Shown here piece after piece: positions 13,725-26,250 of a stretch of DNA of 64,000 nt. Positions within the stretch are counted from its first letter, which is position 1. The number at the start of each line of letters is the position of its first letter. Source of the DNA: Helicoverpa zea (Eukaryota > Arthropoda > Insecta > Lepidoptera > Noctuidae); assembly GCF_022581195.2 (NCBI RefSeq), contig NC_061455.1, positions 4,150,120 to 4,214,119 on the forward strand, read 5' to 3'. The position numbers and the translations under genes were made by a program. The notes beneath the pieces are model-generated. The model was not told the DNA's origin. It searched no databases and was given only the letters and a program-made list of their open reading frames with translations.

Positions 13725-13808
13725 GAAATAATGAGATCCGCCTCCGGTTTAGCGCCGGATGAGGTGAAAAAAAGGTATCGACAGAATCAACGAACGAGGA
13801 GGCTTTAA
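13725..13808 (+). CDS. Weak candidate terminal exon, unidentified
   Basis: A good 3' splice site (pyrimidine-rich tract ending TTGTTCCAG) is followed by an open frame of 27 codons ending in TAA. It is markedly more GC-balanced than its surroundings and encodes a basic tail (LAPDEVKKRYRQNQRTRRL). In phase 0 it reads GAA ATA ATG AGA. No upstream partner exon was identified and the peptide is not recognised. It could be a real terminal exon, a pseudo-exon, or chance. Confidence 0.15.
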   Translation, partial: EIMRSASGLAPDEVKKRYRQNQRTRRL

Positions 13809-15524
13809 TAAGATTCCGCAAAACCTGATCAATTTAAAATTAAAGCCACGAAACGTGTTTTTCGCCTATTTTATAAAAATCTCGGGATATGGGAACAATC
13901 TTCGACGGATAAGCTTGGAGAAGCAATATCATACGCAGAACAGAGGGGATTTTTTAACCGCATGTGCAAAAATTGAGACACAATTTTCCGAAGAATTTAT
14001 ACGATCTAATCAAAAAACGTTGAAAAATTCAGGTGACGTTTCCCCACGCCTGAAGTATGTCAATTTTGCCATACTATGATTTTGAAAAAAACTTGTTTAA
14101 ATAAAGCATTTTATACTTATAGAAATTCAATAATAACATTAAAACAAATAAAGATAGAATGACGACAGCAATCGCCTAATGAAGTAACACACAATAGAGT
14201 TTTAATAATATAATGCACACAGTAGCGTTATAATCCCCCATTTAAATTCAATGGCAAAAGCGGCAAGTGCAAGTCTAATCATCGCAATATAATGCTTCAC
14301 CGACTACGGCCTACAAGAGGGTTGGTTTTTTAGGGTGCAAGGGAGACAGAACATTGTTTTATTAAAAAACCTTGGGTTCAGAGAAGGATAGATGATAGCC
14401 GATTCATTCAAGTTGACTTTAAATGATTACCTCTATTGCTCTTTTTGTCGGGCTGTGATGGATTGCATATCATTGCTTTGCGTTAACGCACGTGTAAAAT
14501 ACAAAAAAGTAGGTACCTAATATTTTAATGATTTGTATAAACACACCCACTCATAGTCAACAATAATGATTAAAAATAAATTCACTATTTCAAGTACACA
14601 GAGTATACAAAGTTATATTTTTACAGGTGACGAAACCGTTTTTCGTCTACAGGAAAATTACAAACACATTTTCAGTGATTCATCTCCATACAAACATTTG
14701 CCTTTTCTCAAAGAACTATATGGTGTGTTAATTACATACCTATTTCTATTTTAGTACTAGACAACCTAAAACTTTATCTACGTATTCAAAATGCAAATAA
14801 GAGTAGAGTATCTTCCTCTGTGTTTTTGAAGTTCGGGTCCCTCGAGGCATGTCTAATTGCGTAACTAAACACATAGGGGGCGCGTAATCCGATATTGATG
14901 TGTTTGTAAAAACTATCCGATTAGCCTGGCACCCCAGCTCGTGTTGATTTGCTTGTGATTATATTATACAAATTGATTTCTTGTGCAAGCGTTTGTTCAA
15001 TCTTTATTCGGAAGCAGGTAGTAATCGGATTACATTAGGTTTGTCTGTTTGATGGGGGCATGAATGATGAACTTGTTTCTTTAAATTCGACTTACTATTA
15101 TATATATAGGTAGGTGTGCACGTTGATACACAAGCACATTTATGATCATAATTTATACCAGTATTTTTTTTAAATTGCTTCATCATTTTATATGAAAACA
15201 AATGGCAACATTGAAAAAAATGCTCATCGTGATGTGTAGCATGTCATGTACTGACGTAGACAAAAGAGGCGAATTGCGTGTCACGCGGGCGGGAGGTGAA
15301 TAATCCCTAATTTTGTATACAAAGTGCGCCCACATCGCGTCACGGTCTTCCTGCTCGATCGCCTGTGACGATGCACCGCTTTTTATTCGCGACTCACTCC
15401 ATAAATAAAGCTATCGGCGACTGTACCACGTGCACTCGAGTCCATTGTCGAGTATTGATGACAAAAGTCATATTTCATAATTATGATTTTTATAGCTTTG
15501 TTGTATAATAGTTATTTGTTATAC
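13809..15524. other. Intergenic stretch, nothing recognisable
   Basis: Contains only short ORFs without domains. AT-rich overall, with a moderately GC-rich patch at 15250-15450. No RNA gene, repeat with clear ends, or splice-supported exon was seen. Confidence 0.45.
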
Positions 15525-16080
15525 AAGAGTGCAAAGTTGCTTTTTAACCGCGGGCTCAATTTTGATGACCGAGCAAGCGAAGGATTCTAAAATTGAAACA
15601 CGAGCGTAGCGAGTGTTTCAATAATTAGAAACCTGAGCGATAGCGAGGGAATCAAAAGAGCACAAGGTGAAAAATCTTTGCACTCGAGTGCAACACGTAA
15701 CTTTTCATCCCACCTCATCGAGGAAATTACTAAATGCAAAAAAACAAAATGGCGCGCACATATGAGTAGGTATCAAATTAAAAAGAAGTACCTATTAAAG
15801 TTCATTTATTTGAAAAATCAGTTTAAAAATGAAACGAGGTTAAAAATCGATGTAAAAACAATAATAAAAACTACTGAATTAATTGAATAATTATTTTAAG
15901 CAGTATTTTATTTCTTTAATATGTATTTGTTTGAAAAGTCTTATCAAAGATTGTCACAAATGGAGTATTGCACACGATTTTCTAAATTCAAATCACTTTG
16001 CCGCTCTAGAGGATAAAAACGGCTTTTGCGCTCAGATATCAAAGGGTAAAACTACTCTTTCCGAGATGGTGGGATGAAAA
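15525..16080. repeat. Probable interspersed repeat with internal palindromes
   Basis: The left part (15535-15720) is rich in short inverted and near-repeated motifs: CGAGCAAGCGAAGG, CGAGCGTAGCGAGTG, CTGAGCGATAGCGAGG and the 16-bp palindrome TTGCACTCGAGTGCAA at 15678-15693. The string TTTTCATCCCACC (from 15702) recurs inverted as GGTGGGATGAAAA (16068-16080), so the segment could be a foldback or inverted-repeat unit of about 0.55 kb. The motif style is familiar from dispersed lepidopteran repeats, but I cannot name the family and the borders are approximate. Confidence 0.4.
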
Positions 16081-16837
16081 TAAAATTATGTTATTAGCAG
16101 TCATTAATGTAAAACGATTCGTTTCATATTGTGTTATTGAACAGTCATCATAACTTTTTTAATGGGTGATATTTTTATCCATCTGAGTTATCCAATGTAT
16201 TTTAGTTCTTTAGACTTGGTGGTGTTGCATCTAGTATATAGCTAAGGAGGATATCAGGATAATTCGTTAAAACGTTCATTACGATTTCGAACTCAGTTAA
16301 CCAATTTTTAAGCATACGAATTTTCAATGAATTCGAGAGCTTTTATGTCGGAAATAAAAGGCAAAAAAGAGTGCTTTATTTACCCGTTATAGGTTCCTAT
16401 CTGAGGACAGGAGGAGCTACATATCTTCATAAAAATAAAACGCGCCGAACGAGATCGTATGCGAGCACGGGTCGTGCGTCGCGAAATGAAACGCGAAAAC
16501 TCCCCTTTGTTTTATTTACTGGCCGGGCAGGCAGAGTTTAAAACGGGATTTATTCGCCAATATAAGAGAACCTCACTGGTTCACTTCTACGCGGAAACGG
16601 ATCGATGTGGATCGGAAGATACCAATTTAATAAAAGGAGAATTCTTATAAGAATCTTTTATGCTCACTGTTTTGCTTTTTGTGAAGAATTTTATAGGTAC
16701 TTTACTTTTTCATTCGCATATCCGAATGAGCAGACGGAAAAAAGATTTTTGTAATTTTTTAACGTCTTTTTGACAGGAAGGAAACCCCTTGTACACAAAT
16801 AAACAAAACTAAGGCTAAGGCAAACAAAATAACTCAC
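16081..16837. other. Intergenic or intronic stretch, nothing recognisable
   Basis: AT-rich with a GC-richer patch around 16440-16640 carrying a short basic plus-strand ORF without a known domain. If the exon at 16838-17151 is real, this would be its downstream intron on the minus strand. Confidence 0.4.
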
Positions 16838-17151
16838 ATTTGAGCTTTTCCAGCGGTTCATGATGTAGTGGCGGGGCATGATGCAGCGGCGTATGCTGAG
16901 GTTCATGATGCAGTGGCGCCATGAGGCTCGAGATCGCAGAGCCCACGGACGCCGCCACTGACTCATGCAAGTGACCTCCTCCATGCAACTCCAGCTCGGA
17001 TAGACAGAGCCCGTTCTCGCTTAGCGGCTCCATTCCGGCCGCCAGCGCCTCCTTGTACACCCGGAGGTGAATGATGATGCTTGTTCTGACGCCGGGGGAA
17101 AGGAACGCGAGTGACCAGCTGATCACGCGCGCACTCGCATTCTTGTTACCG
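16838..17151 (-). CDS. Orphan GC-rich exon of an unidentified gene
   Basis: On the minus strand a 3' splice site (TTTGTTCCAG) precedes a 314-nt GC-rich segment that ends at a consensus donor (AAAT|GTGAGTT). Only one frame stays open throughout: 1 nt, 104 codons, 1 nt. The peptide contains MEPLSENGLCLSELELHGGG from about residue 40 and then a His/Pro-rich tail (HHEP, LHHAPP, HHEPLEKLK). The first 39 residues look less protein-like, so translation may start at that internal methionine with 5'UTR before it. Low-complexity His/Pro tails are common in insect transcription factors, but no DNA-binding domain is visible and I do not recognise the protein. A minus-strand donor at 25487 in the CpG island could be the upstream exon boundary. 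Confidence 0.5.
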
Positions 17152-18332
17152 CTGGAACAAATTTTATTTCTTTATTATTACAATCAAGTTTTTTTATAGC
17201 CTACCTATAGGTATCTTAAATCTATGCTCCACAAAACCGTTTGTCTGCGGAAACGGAACATAATTTTGTTACTTAATAGTATACTTAATGTTTAAATAGT
17301 ACGGAAACTTATACCCATTATACCTACATATGTAATAACTAGTATTTAAAAATATCAATAAAAAAATAAAACAAATAAGAAATATCTGTAGGTAAATAAA
17401 ATTAAGACAAAAGTTTACAAAGTGCTAACAAAATCATAGAGGTAGGTTAATCATAGGTTAGGTAGGTACTCAATATGGCAGACGAAGTATATGACAGCAG
17501 TAAAATATGATAGTGAGAGATAGTGTTATTTTATACGATGACATTTCAGTTCCACAGTTCATAACGGTTGAGCAAAATATAAAGTTTTATTAAATGTTTA
17601 AGTACTCCATGGTTATGAGACTGAAAGTATCTACTCTACTTATTATAAATTCGGACTACCGAAACTAAAACTTTCGTTAACTACAATGAAGTTACCAAAT
17701 ACCCAACCAATTTATTAGTACCATTTATTTGTGTTAGTAAACTACACGAACAAGCTCACAACAACTAGAAACTTCCTCGTCGTACAAAAGTTCCTAAAAC
17801 ATTACGTTCATAAATCATTTTTAGTAAAAAATCAGCTTGATTTAAAGCGGCACACGACGATGTTTGAGCAGTGAAAAAAATAAGCACCATAAAAAACGTT
17901 CTGATGGAGATATATCACTTTACAACTTTCATATTTCAAGTAGCCTTGTCAGTGGCTGGGCATCGGTGTTTCAGTGAACACATAAAACCTGCCATAATGG
18001 CTAGGAAAGGAAAAAGTAGGAAAAAAGGGCATTCACACAAAATGATTTATAGGTTTAATTGCCTTTTTACGCGGTAGTGCCTATCTGCGGCCGACGGGAA
18101 TTCAATATTCAGAAATAAGAGCAAAGAGTTGCGTCGAAGCGCCAATGCCACCGTTTTATTGCATTTTTTTCAGTGAAACTGTCTGGTATGACTTTTTAAT
18201 AAAAGTATTTTACCTGAATACGTTTTTTTGCAGAACTATTTGAACACGCCACATTATTAAATTCAGTAATAACTTTAACCCTATAAAAACTTAACTGATA
18301 AGTAGGTATTAGTAAAACAGTCTTTATATAAA
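17152..18332. other. AT-rich intergenic or intronic stretch
   Basis: No exon or repeat with clear ends was recognised. It would be intronic if the orphan exon joins the CpG island upstream at about 25.5 kb. Confidence 0.4.
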
Positions 18333-18513
18333 ACTAGCTTTCGCCCGCGGTTTCACCCGCGTCCCGTAGCCGGATGGTGACAAAAACTATCCTAAAACCT
18401 TCTCGCGGGTCTAAGTTACCTCCCCTCTAATTTTCAGCCAAATCGGTCAAGCCGTTTTCATGTTATGTCGTGACAACGGAGGGCGGGTTTCATTTTTATA
18501 TAATTATATAGAT
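18333..18513 (+). mobile_element. Lepidopteran 'CCCGCGG..CCCGCG' interspersed repeat (3'-end type)
   Basis: The copy begins ACTAGCTTTCGCCCGCGG, carries the family signature AAATCGGTCAAGCCGTTTTC and ends in a TTTTATATAATTATATAGAT tail. This is a very common short dispersed repeat in Lepidoptera, thought to be a truncated LINE 3' end or SINE. Related copies are at 18677-18872 (reverse), 29562-29825 (reverse), 43304-43520 and 52536-52713. Confidence 0.75.
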
Positions 18514-18676
18514 TACGTATAAGCAAAATTTTCTGATTATCAACTTTAGAACAAAGATGTGCCTATAAATTCGAAATTTGAAATCGTATATTCTTTTTTT
18601 TCTGTTTTATTTAAGCTATTTTCTGGTCAATATTTTTATATCGTTTAGTTTTCATATGTGCCAGTAACTAAATTAT

Positions 18677-18872
18677 CTATACTAATATTATAAAGCTGAA
18701 GAGTTTGTTTGTCTGTTTGTTTGAACGCGCTAATCTCAGGAACTACTGGTCCGATTTGAAAATTTCTTTCAGTGTTAGATAGCCCATTTATCGAGGAAGG
18801 CTATAGGCTTTTTATCCCGGTACGGGAAGTAGTTCCCACGGGATGCGGGTGTAACCGCTGGCAGTAGCTAGT
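18677..18872 (-). mobile_element. Lepidopteran 'CCCGCGG' family repeat, reverse orientation
   Basis: Reverse-oriented relative of the neighbouring copy. It starts with the tail side (TATACTAATATTATAAAG), has an internal (GTTT)n-like stretch, the signature CTACTGGTCCGATTTGAAAA, and ends GGCAGTAGCTAGTG. It lies only 160 bp from the plus-oriented copy, so the two form an imperfect inverted pair. Confidence 0.7.
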
Positions 18873-21542
18873 GTAAAATAAAGGCGACAAAAAGAATATA
18901 TTTTATTTAAATGAAAATAATACGAAAAGAAAATATTTATGGTCTATAAAAAAATAAAGATTTCGTATCACGAAATCTTTATTTCCCAGTATTTTTTAAG
19001 TTTCTTTTTTATTCTCTGGTACCTATTATGTAAAACATTTTTTTAATGCGACCTCTTCTGCGGATAGGTATGTCGTCGCCCTCATACTTCTTGTATAATT
19101 TATTTATGTAGGCCAATCCATACGCGCCAAGATTTCATCAAAGTTATTTCTAATCAGTTAAAGTTCTGCAAAAAGAACACAAAGATCATGAAAACAAACC
19201 AAAGTAAATATGACAGGCACAATAATCGTCGCTCACACAACGCGATTGTAATCTTGACTAGGCGGTGAGTAATTGGCCAAAGCTAAAGGCAGCAATCGAG
19301 CCGCTTGAGCCACTCTCATCCCTTTAAACCGATGTAAAGCCTTTTTTAAGCCCAAAGATTTAAGTTGGTGAAAGTGCTTCGCTCTATTAAAACGCCATTT
19401 GGTTCGAATTTTACTTGGAAGTCGGTACGATTTGATGGTCTCAACTCTCGGCACAAGAAGGTCGAATGTCGCTGAACTTTTCTCTATGGTCGTACGCGTT
19501 CTGTAGACCAATCGTAATCGTTGCAAAGTTCAACAATGGACGTTTGAATGCCGGTTTCAGATTTAAATGTTAGTTTTGTTTAATAGATTAATTCAGGTGA
19601 TTTTATAAAAACGAGTTACTACCCTAGGTTTTTTTCTTAATATTTCAGATTTATTGCAATAGTTTATGCTGCCGTAAAGACTAGTACCTTGATTTATTTT
19701 ATGCCTCAATCGAAACCGATTAGAATTTACTTACAGCTACACCCCATACCTAATTCAATTTTGAAGAGAAACAAAACAATACACTGCACAAAATTGGTAT
19801 TAGACACTTATCTACGAATTTTGCACATGTTTCACACGACCGAGGTCAACAACTTGAACGTCAGCACTTACAACAGTCATTGTTTTATCGTGTATCTAGA
19901 ACTTTGAAACATACCGCCAACTAGCCTATTTGGAAGAAAATCAAATCATATCTGAATTACATACTTCGGTACTACAAGAAAATTCAATAGTTTAGACGTC
20001 AATATCAAATGTTCCGAGTTTATCTTGAATGTTTTCACTCATCATTGATAAGGATCGTCTCGGTATTTTTGGTGATAGCAATCAAATTATTAACTCTAAA
20101 CTTCTATCTTCCTTTGTTATTCTTTTGTACCTACTTACTGATAAAAGCTTGTTGCTTGTAAGTTTTGTCTGTGAAAATACATATATCTTGTACATGAGAA
20201 TTTGACTTATCACATACATAGAAGATCTATTTTAGAAACTAGTACCTATATATAGCATTAGTACTAACGACATATGTATATTAAACTAGTATGCACATTA
20301 TACAGTAGAACATATATATCTCTTGCTCATACCTACATTAAGTTCTCTCTGAATACACTATTGTCCATTGCGTTGCGGTGATAATCATACCCTGCCATTA
20401 AATGTCACATTACACATCTAGTTTCCTGAACTCTTCGAAAAAACATTACAGGAAAATAAGAAAGAATCAAAAGTGTAACTATCGACAGGACTTTTATAAA
20501 TAATATTTAATTAAAATTCCTAAAAAAAGGCATATCTCACAGAGAATATTTCAAATGTTTATATGTAAATCAATTTGATTACTAGAAATAAAGTACAAGC
20601 AAATTGACAAAATATGGTTTTCTACAAAAAAAAATAGCATAAGAATACCCCAAGGAGGCCTTATCTGTATGGCATACATTGAAAGCGGCGTCTAGCCAGA
20701 CAATAATGCAGTTTATAATCAAATATTATATTACCCAGTCAACAAACTGACTAAAATAGAATCAAACACAGCCAGCCCTAACATTAATGCATGTAAAACA
20801 CATGTACCTCGTGTGATAGCAGTAAATATTTGAATGTAGGTATGTGATAACATGATGTTATGATATTGTCAATGGGCTCGTATCATCTCCACGTATAACC
20901 GTTCGATTTGTAGATAATATCTGTTTGTATACGTGACACCTTTATTTTTAGATTTTATTTGTTTTTCTTTAGATGTCTTGTGATAGTTTTGGTACCTAAA
21001 TGTAAATATTGGCAAATACTGTTACACTTTTCAGTGATGTATCAAATAGGTACTAAGTCAGTCATGTATTCAATCAATTTCTTGACTAAATAAAATGCGA
21101 ACGCTATGTAAAGCTGAATAGTTTATGGAGTTTCTTGTCGATTCTTATCCATGAGATCAGCTACTTGGAACAGTGGACCAAGCTGCTTTAATATTTCAGA
21201 ACATGTGCTTAAAAATGCATAGAGGTATTAAGGTGTTACTGGTGAACAATGTTTACCCAGACTGGTCATTAATTTAGTAAAAGAGTGCATGCGTTAAAAC
21301 TACACTAAACCATTACAATTTGCCTTGTAACTACATACATTTGCCATTTATGACTGTATGTTTTCATTGATAAATAAGATAGTGCCTCGTTGTCTCTTTC
21401 TGTCACAAGTTTAGAATTCAAGGTAAGCAATACTTCTCTTTGGTATTCATGACAACAAATTATCATGTCTTAAGATAAAAAAAACTACATCAATCACATT
21501 ACAAGTGTTATTTTTAAAACTTATTTTTTTCCGTGACTTTTT
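18873..21542. other. AT-rich stretch, one unexplained basic ORF
   Basis: A minus-strand ORF at 19233-19526 (97 codons, strongly basic, 5' end QRLRLVYRTRTTIEKS) is more GC-balanced than its surroundings but has no recognisable domain and no splice support. Otherwise AT-rich and featureless. Confidence 0.4.
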
Positions 21543-21602
21543 AAGTCACGCGTTCAAGTAAGGAACGAAAGTGAACGCGTGACTTATCAAGTCACGCGTT
21601 CA
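21543..21602. repeat. Three 14-bp CACGCG motifs in direct and inverted arrangement
   Basis: AAGTCACGCGTTCA occurs at 21543-21556 and again at 21589-21602, with its exact reverse complement TGAACGCGTGACTT at 21572-21585 between them. Each adjacent pair can fold into a hairpin. The unit is GC-richer than the flanking AT-rich DNA. It could be a protein-binding array or the remains of a small foldback element. Confidence 0.7.
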
Positions 21603-24600
21603 CGATGCACTAACATTTCAACAGACATAATTAATGAATCGATTAATCAATTAATTACCGCAGCTTATATTTTAATAATAAAATGCCACAAATTATTTTG
21701 GGCGTATCCATGAAATACAGGAGTAAAGGTATGAACCGACGTCACGTCAATTTATCTATCTGTTATCAATTGAACACACAGATAAAATTATCATTCCGCT
21801 GATATGAGCGCACCAACACCTCGAATTGTAATGCTACGGTTATTTTTGGTACTCTGTGGAATGTTATTGAATGCATTAAAACTTTATAGCTCTCTGTGTG
21901 AATAATGCAGGTTGTACTTTGGATAATTTTACTTGTGTATCAAACGGTTAAACAGCACTAATAATGTGCGTATAAGTATGCTATACGGCAAAGATACAGG
22001 TGATGGTCGGTGGCTACTGTATCCTATTTCTTTGCGATGTTGAAGACTGCTATTGTTGAAACCGTTAGAAAAAGTTTACAGCTATAATAAGTTCTTAGAC
22101 AAATAACAAGTAGGTATACGTTCATGCAATAATTTAAACAAGCCTACTTTGGTTTGCACATTTGTAAGTTCTACAACTTTGTCTTGTCTTGTCACACACA
22201 GCAATTCCATTCTGTTGATCTTTTAATCAGGGTATATTTTTGAGACATTCAATATACCTGATTAATTAACTAACCCCAATAGAGATAGGTTCTAATGGCC
22301 TTACTACAAAAACTTTAACTCCTGTTTTACACTAGTCTAACAAAATTTTGGCTGCAAAATGAACCGTATGTCAACGTCATAATTTGACATTTTTTTAGAC
22401 AAGGCATAAACTGACGTTTAAAAGTTTTTGTGGTAAGACGGTATCTGTTTAAAATATTATGATGAAAGAATTGTACATACTTAGATGTAGACATTAACAC
22501 AAACACTACACAATAAAGGTACCATTTTCAGGCTAAGTTTTCTAAAGGAAACTGTACTTTAAAACACAATTGTTAAATCTATGACAAAATAAAATAAAGT
22601 ATATTCAAATAAATTTTAAGTTTATAAAGTTGTCACGACTTACGTAGGTAAAACATTTGTGTTAAACAATTTATTATTTGACAAAAATATTGTTATTATC
22701 AAAAATGCCTCCGAAATAGTAGTTCGTAGGTAATAATCAATGTCGATAATGTGTTTTATCAAGCCTGCTATTTGTACCGACTGATCTTTATCCATTCTTA
22801 TTGCATTTTGGTAAATCCGCATTAATTTCGATTTATAACTTAAAACTTCCGTTTGTTTTTATAATCAATTGGCTGCTGCAATTGCTTGCAACCTGCATCA
22901 ACTAATTTATATCGTTTTTTAATTTTACAATGTAGGTAATTTGGCATAAGTTCAGTATTATTCAATTCCTTTGACTTTTTTAATTAAGAAAAATAAATGA
23001 CATGTCTTTGATAACTTCCATCCCAGTCCATTATTGATTCTGGGTTAAGCTCGCCATTGTACATAAACTGTCTTTATTTTTCTTTATATGTATTGTTAAG
23101 TGTGCAATAGAGTATAAAAAGTATTTTATTTCTTCCAACCTAAAGAGTTAGCACTAGTGCGGTCTCTTCAATTTTAATCTCTCTCTGATCTAGGCCTAAT
23201 AATAAGTAGCTGACTAGCTGAAAATGCACATGCAAGACCAAATAAAATAAAATATCTTAGATTGCTTATTACGTAAAGTGATTTTTCTCCTGATTATTTC
23301 TAAGTTTATGACGACATGTAAAATTCCTACCGTCATATAAGTACGGAATAAAGTTACGAGCGCTTGGCAAAACGGCGGAACAAGTTAGAAGTGAGCAAGC
23401 AGTTTCCAAGTTACTACTTAGTCATGTACAGATTTTCATGGTTCACTGAACATTGGTACTGGCTGTTTTATGAACTTTTAAAGATTCCGTATTTTGCAGA
23501 TTATGACAAAGAAAGTGCTTAATTGTAACCAACCTATTATTAAATAAAAAAAAATGCAACATTATTTTTAGATTCAGAATTAGAATTCAGTATTCCTTGA
23601 GGCATTATTTGAAAAATATTTTTAATGATATTATGTATTGTTGGCTGTGGTATATACCAAATGGTAGAGGCAATCTTAAAGTTTATTTAGACATTAAATT
23701 TAAATATTTCCCGGTTGACATTTAATGAACGAAAAGAAGAGGGTCAGAAAAGGTTAGAAAATATTTTCTTGAAAACCTAAAGGTGAGTTTTAAACGTTTT
23801 AAAGAAAGGTTGGTACCTAAACTTCAGGTAAGTAGATATTCTTAAAAGTTTGAAGGTTATTCAGGAAGAACTAGCAAGTTTCTAAGCCCTGTAAAAACTT
23901 GGTGATATTTTGAATATAATTTAAAGGCAATTAAATAATACGAACTTGTTTTTAAATGTCATAGAAGAAGACAAATCTTAGACTAGTATAGGAATGACTT
24001 TAAAACTTTTTAATTATGGCTATCATTATTTATAAGGAATAATTTATTAGTTCTTTAACACCATGCTGATCGACTTTTCTTCAATATTAAATAAATAGCT
24101 TTAATGAAAATTAAAAGATTTACAATTGTCATTTCTTAGATCAAGTTCACTAGTCTAAAAGTGTTGTTTTAATAATTTGATAAAAAGGTTTACCTATCAT
24201 GCATCATAAAGACATGCATCACATACATAATTCACTTATTAAACTTATTTACCAGTTAATAAACTGCAAGGTAGGTACCTAAAATTCCCTGTGATTATAT
24301 TCCCGTTATTAAAATACTAAACTCTTTGTTTATAGGTAGGTACTGAACATTCAAAGAACTACTTACTACTAATAAAAAAGGTTGTTACACTCAATAATTG
24401 TATTTAGGTAGATAATAAAAACAAGTTATCTTTCTAATATTATAGTTTTATACCTATAGGTAATATTAAGCGCCTCTAGTGTTAGAAACACTACTCTATA
24501 AGAAATGGTCTGAAAAAATCAGGTAGACTTGGTACCTACCTTGGTAATTCAGACTATCATGGTATACATTATTGATTCATTATATAAATTATCAATTATT

Positions 24601-25079
24601 TGGAATTTGGAGTAAATAGCAAACAAGAAAGCATTCAATTCCAGTAAAGATGTGAACATAAAGTTTATACGTATTACAAAGCCTTGTATACCTATATGTC
24701 ATTTTGAGGTTAGCATTTATTGCCAACTATAGTAAAATAAATAAGCATTATTATTCTACTTCAAGGCAAAACATAGTTATTTAATATTATGATATTTCTA
24801 ATGCAAATATTGGCATCTCACTGAGAATAAACAATAGTAAGCATCAGCTTTACTGAGCAAGCACCTAGGTAACCTGTTTGCCATAGATAGGCTTTCTACT
24901 ACACACATCATAACACCTAATCACGTAGGATTACATGGTCACTTAAATACACCTGACTGTCTTATAAGATTCTTAGTAACTCGCCATACTCAGATCTTGC
25001 TAGGAATTTATGGGATACCAGTTTGAATGGAACTTTAAAATCTTGACACATTTCATGGCATACTCAGTGTGGATTTGGC
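21603..25079. other. AT-rich stretch, nothing recognisable
   Basis: No ORF with a domain, no RNA gene and no repeat with clear ends. It would be intronic if the orphan exon and CpG island belong to one minus-strand gene. Confidence 0.4.
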
Positions 25080-25487
25080 AACGAGGCCGGCTTCAGAAAT
25101 ACATTTTGAGATAGAAACTGCACAATCCAGCTGTCGTAAATAAAGCCGAAACAAGTGGAACTTTGACAGTGGACATACTCACAGTTAAAATGTCAAACCG
25201 GCTGCGGACAGGCGATGGTGGTGAGTTCGGTGATTCCTCGGAACGCTGATTTTCACAGTGTGTGTACACGAAATCCGATGATATCCGTCATAATCTGGTA
25301 CAAGCCACGGGATTACGTCCACGCGCCCGGCCGTCACCCACTAACGTAAACACCAGAGAACAAACCAAATACGAATCCGATACCGATAAATCAAAGCGCA
25401 CGATCGCGGCGACGTCGCTTATCCGCTAAATCCTGTCGGGATCGCGTAAAAAATACTAGTATTAAAAACAGTCTTAAGTGGGCTTAC

Positions 25488-25850
25488 GTACGCGGCGCGT
25501 TGCGGCCCGCGCTGGCTCTAATCTCGGCCACTTCCCGGACCAATTTGAACCTAACTCCACCACTCTATACATCATCCGGAGCGCGCCCGCCCACCGCGCC
25601 GCTCCAACAGCCGGCGCCCACCTACCCTCGTCTCTCTCACACGCGGCCGTTTTCCCTATACCTCTCTCTCTCGCCCTGAAATCTCGCCACACTGAAAATT
25701 CCGTGCGTGGTGCCGCGGGCCGCGGGGTGGGGGACGCAGTCAGCTGGCCGAACTTGTGCGAATAAAATCGACTTTTTATCGCCTCGATGACGCTTCGTGA
25801 CGTCACTGTTTACTTCTGCCCGTGAAGTGTGGACACTGGATCTTTGACGG
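25488..25850 (-). other. Candidate minus-strand 5' (noncoding) exon
   Basis: Reading leftward, a CpG-rich segment ends at CGCGTAC|GTAAGCCC (donor GT at 25487-25486). The ORF that crosses it ends phase 1, and joining it to the orphan exon at 17151 would meet a stop, so if the two are joined this exon is 5'UTR. The transcription start is not defined; 25850 is only an estimate. TGACGTCAC, a perfect CREB-type site, is at about 25799-25807. Confidence 0.25.
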
Positions 25851-26242
25851 ACTACTGTGACGCAACCATATTCAGATTTATAGACATCAAAAATCTTCCA
25901 TTTTGTCATTGGGAAATTTTTACCAGCGTGTTGCACTTTTGTTCTGATATAAACATAGATCTACCTTACATATTCAAATAGTATGAACAAATACAAACTT
26001 TGAATTCTATAAGAGGGGTGGCTAAATAGGTAAATCAGAGCACATCATCTGCTCTTATAAATTGTGTTGTAAAAACTCATTTAAATGGTGCAGTATGTTT
26101 TCCTTATAGCGTAAAATAATTGCAGTTTAAATCGCGTGGCGTGCACCGGAGTCGGGCGCAATAAATCGCTAGCTCGCTCCCGGTTCGCAACGTAAACAGA
26201 TCGGGCGCATTAACCGCGCGTCGGCGTACATAAAGAGAGCGG

Positions 26243-26250
26243 TATAAATA
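26243..26250 (+). promoter_or_regulatory. TATA box
   Basis: TATAAATA sits inside the CpG island, 25-35 bp upstream of GCGCAAACTTAGCTAAAC, a plausible start region for plus-strand transcription. No plus-strand coding exon is recognised downstream, so the transcript it might serve is unknown. Confidence 0.35.

Noticed and set aside
19233..19526. 97-codon basic minus-strand ORF
   Set aside because: No recognised domain, no flanking splice signals and no related copy in the window; kept only as an unexplained ORF.
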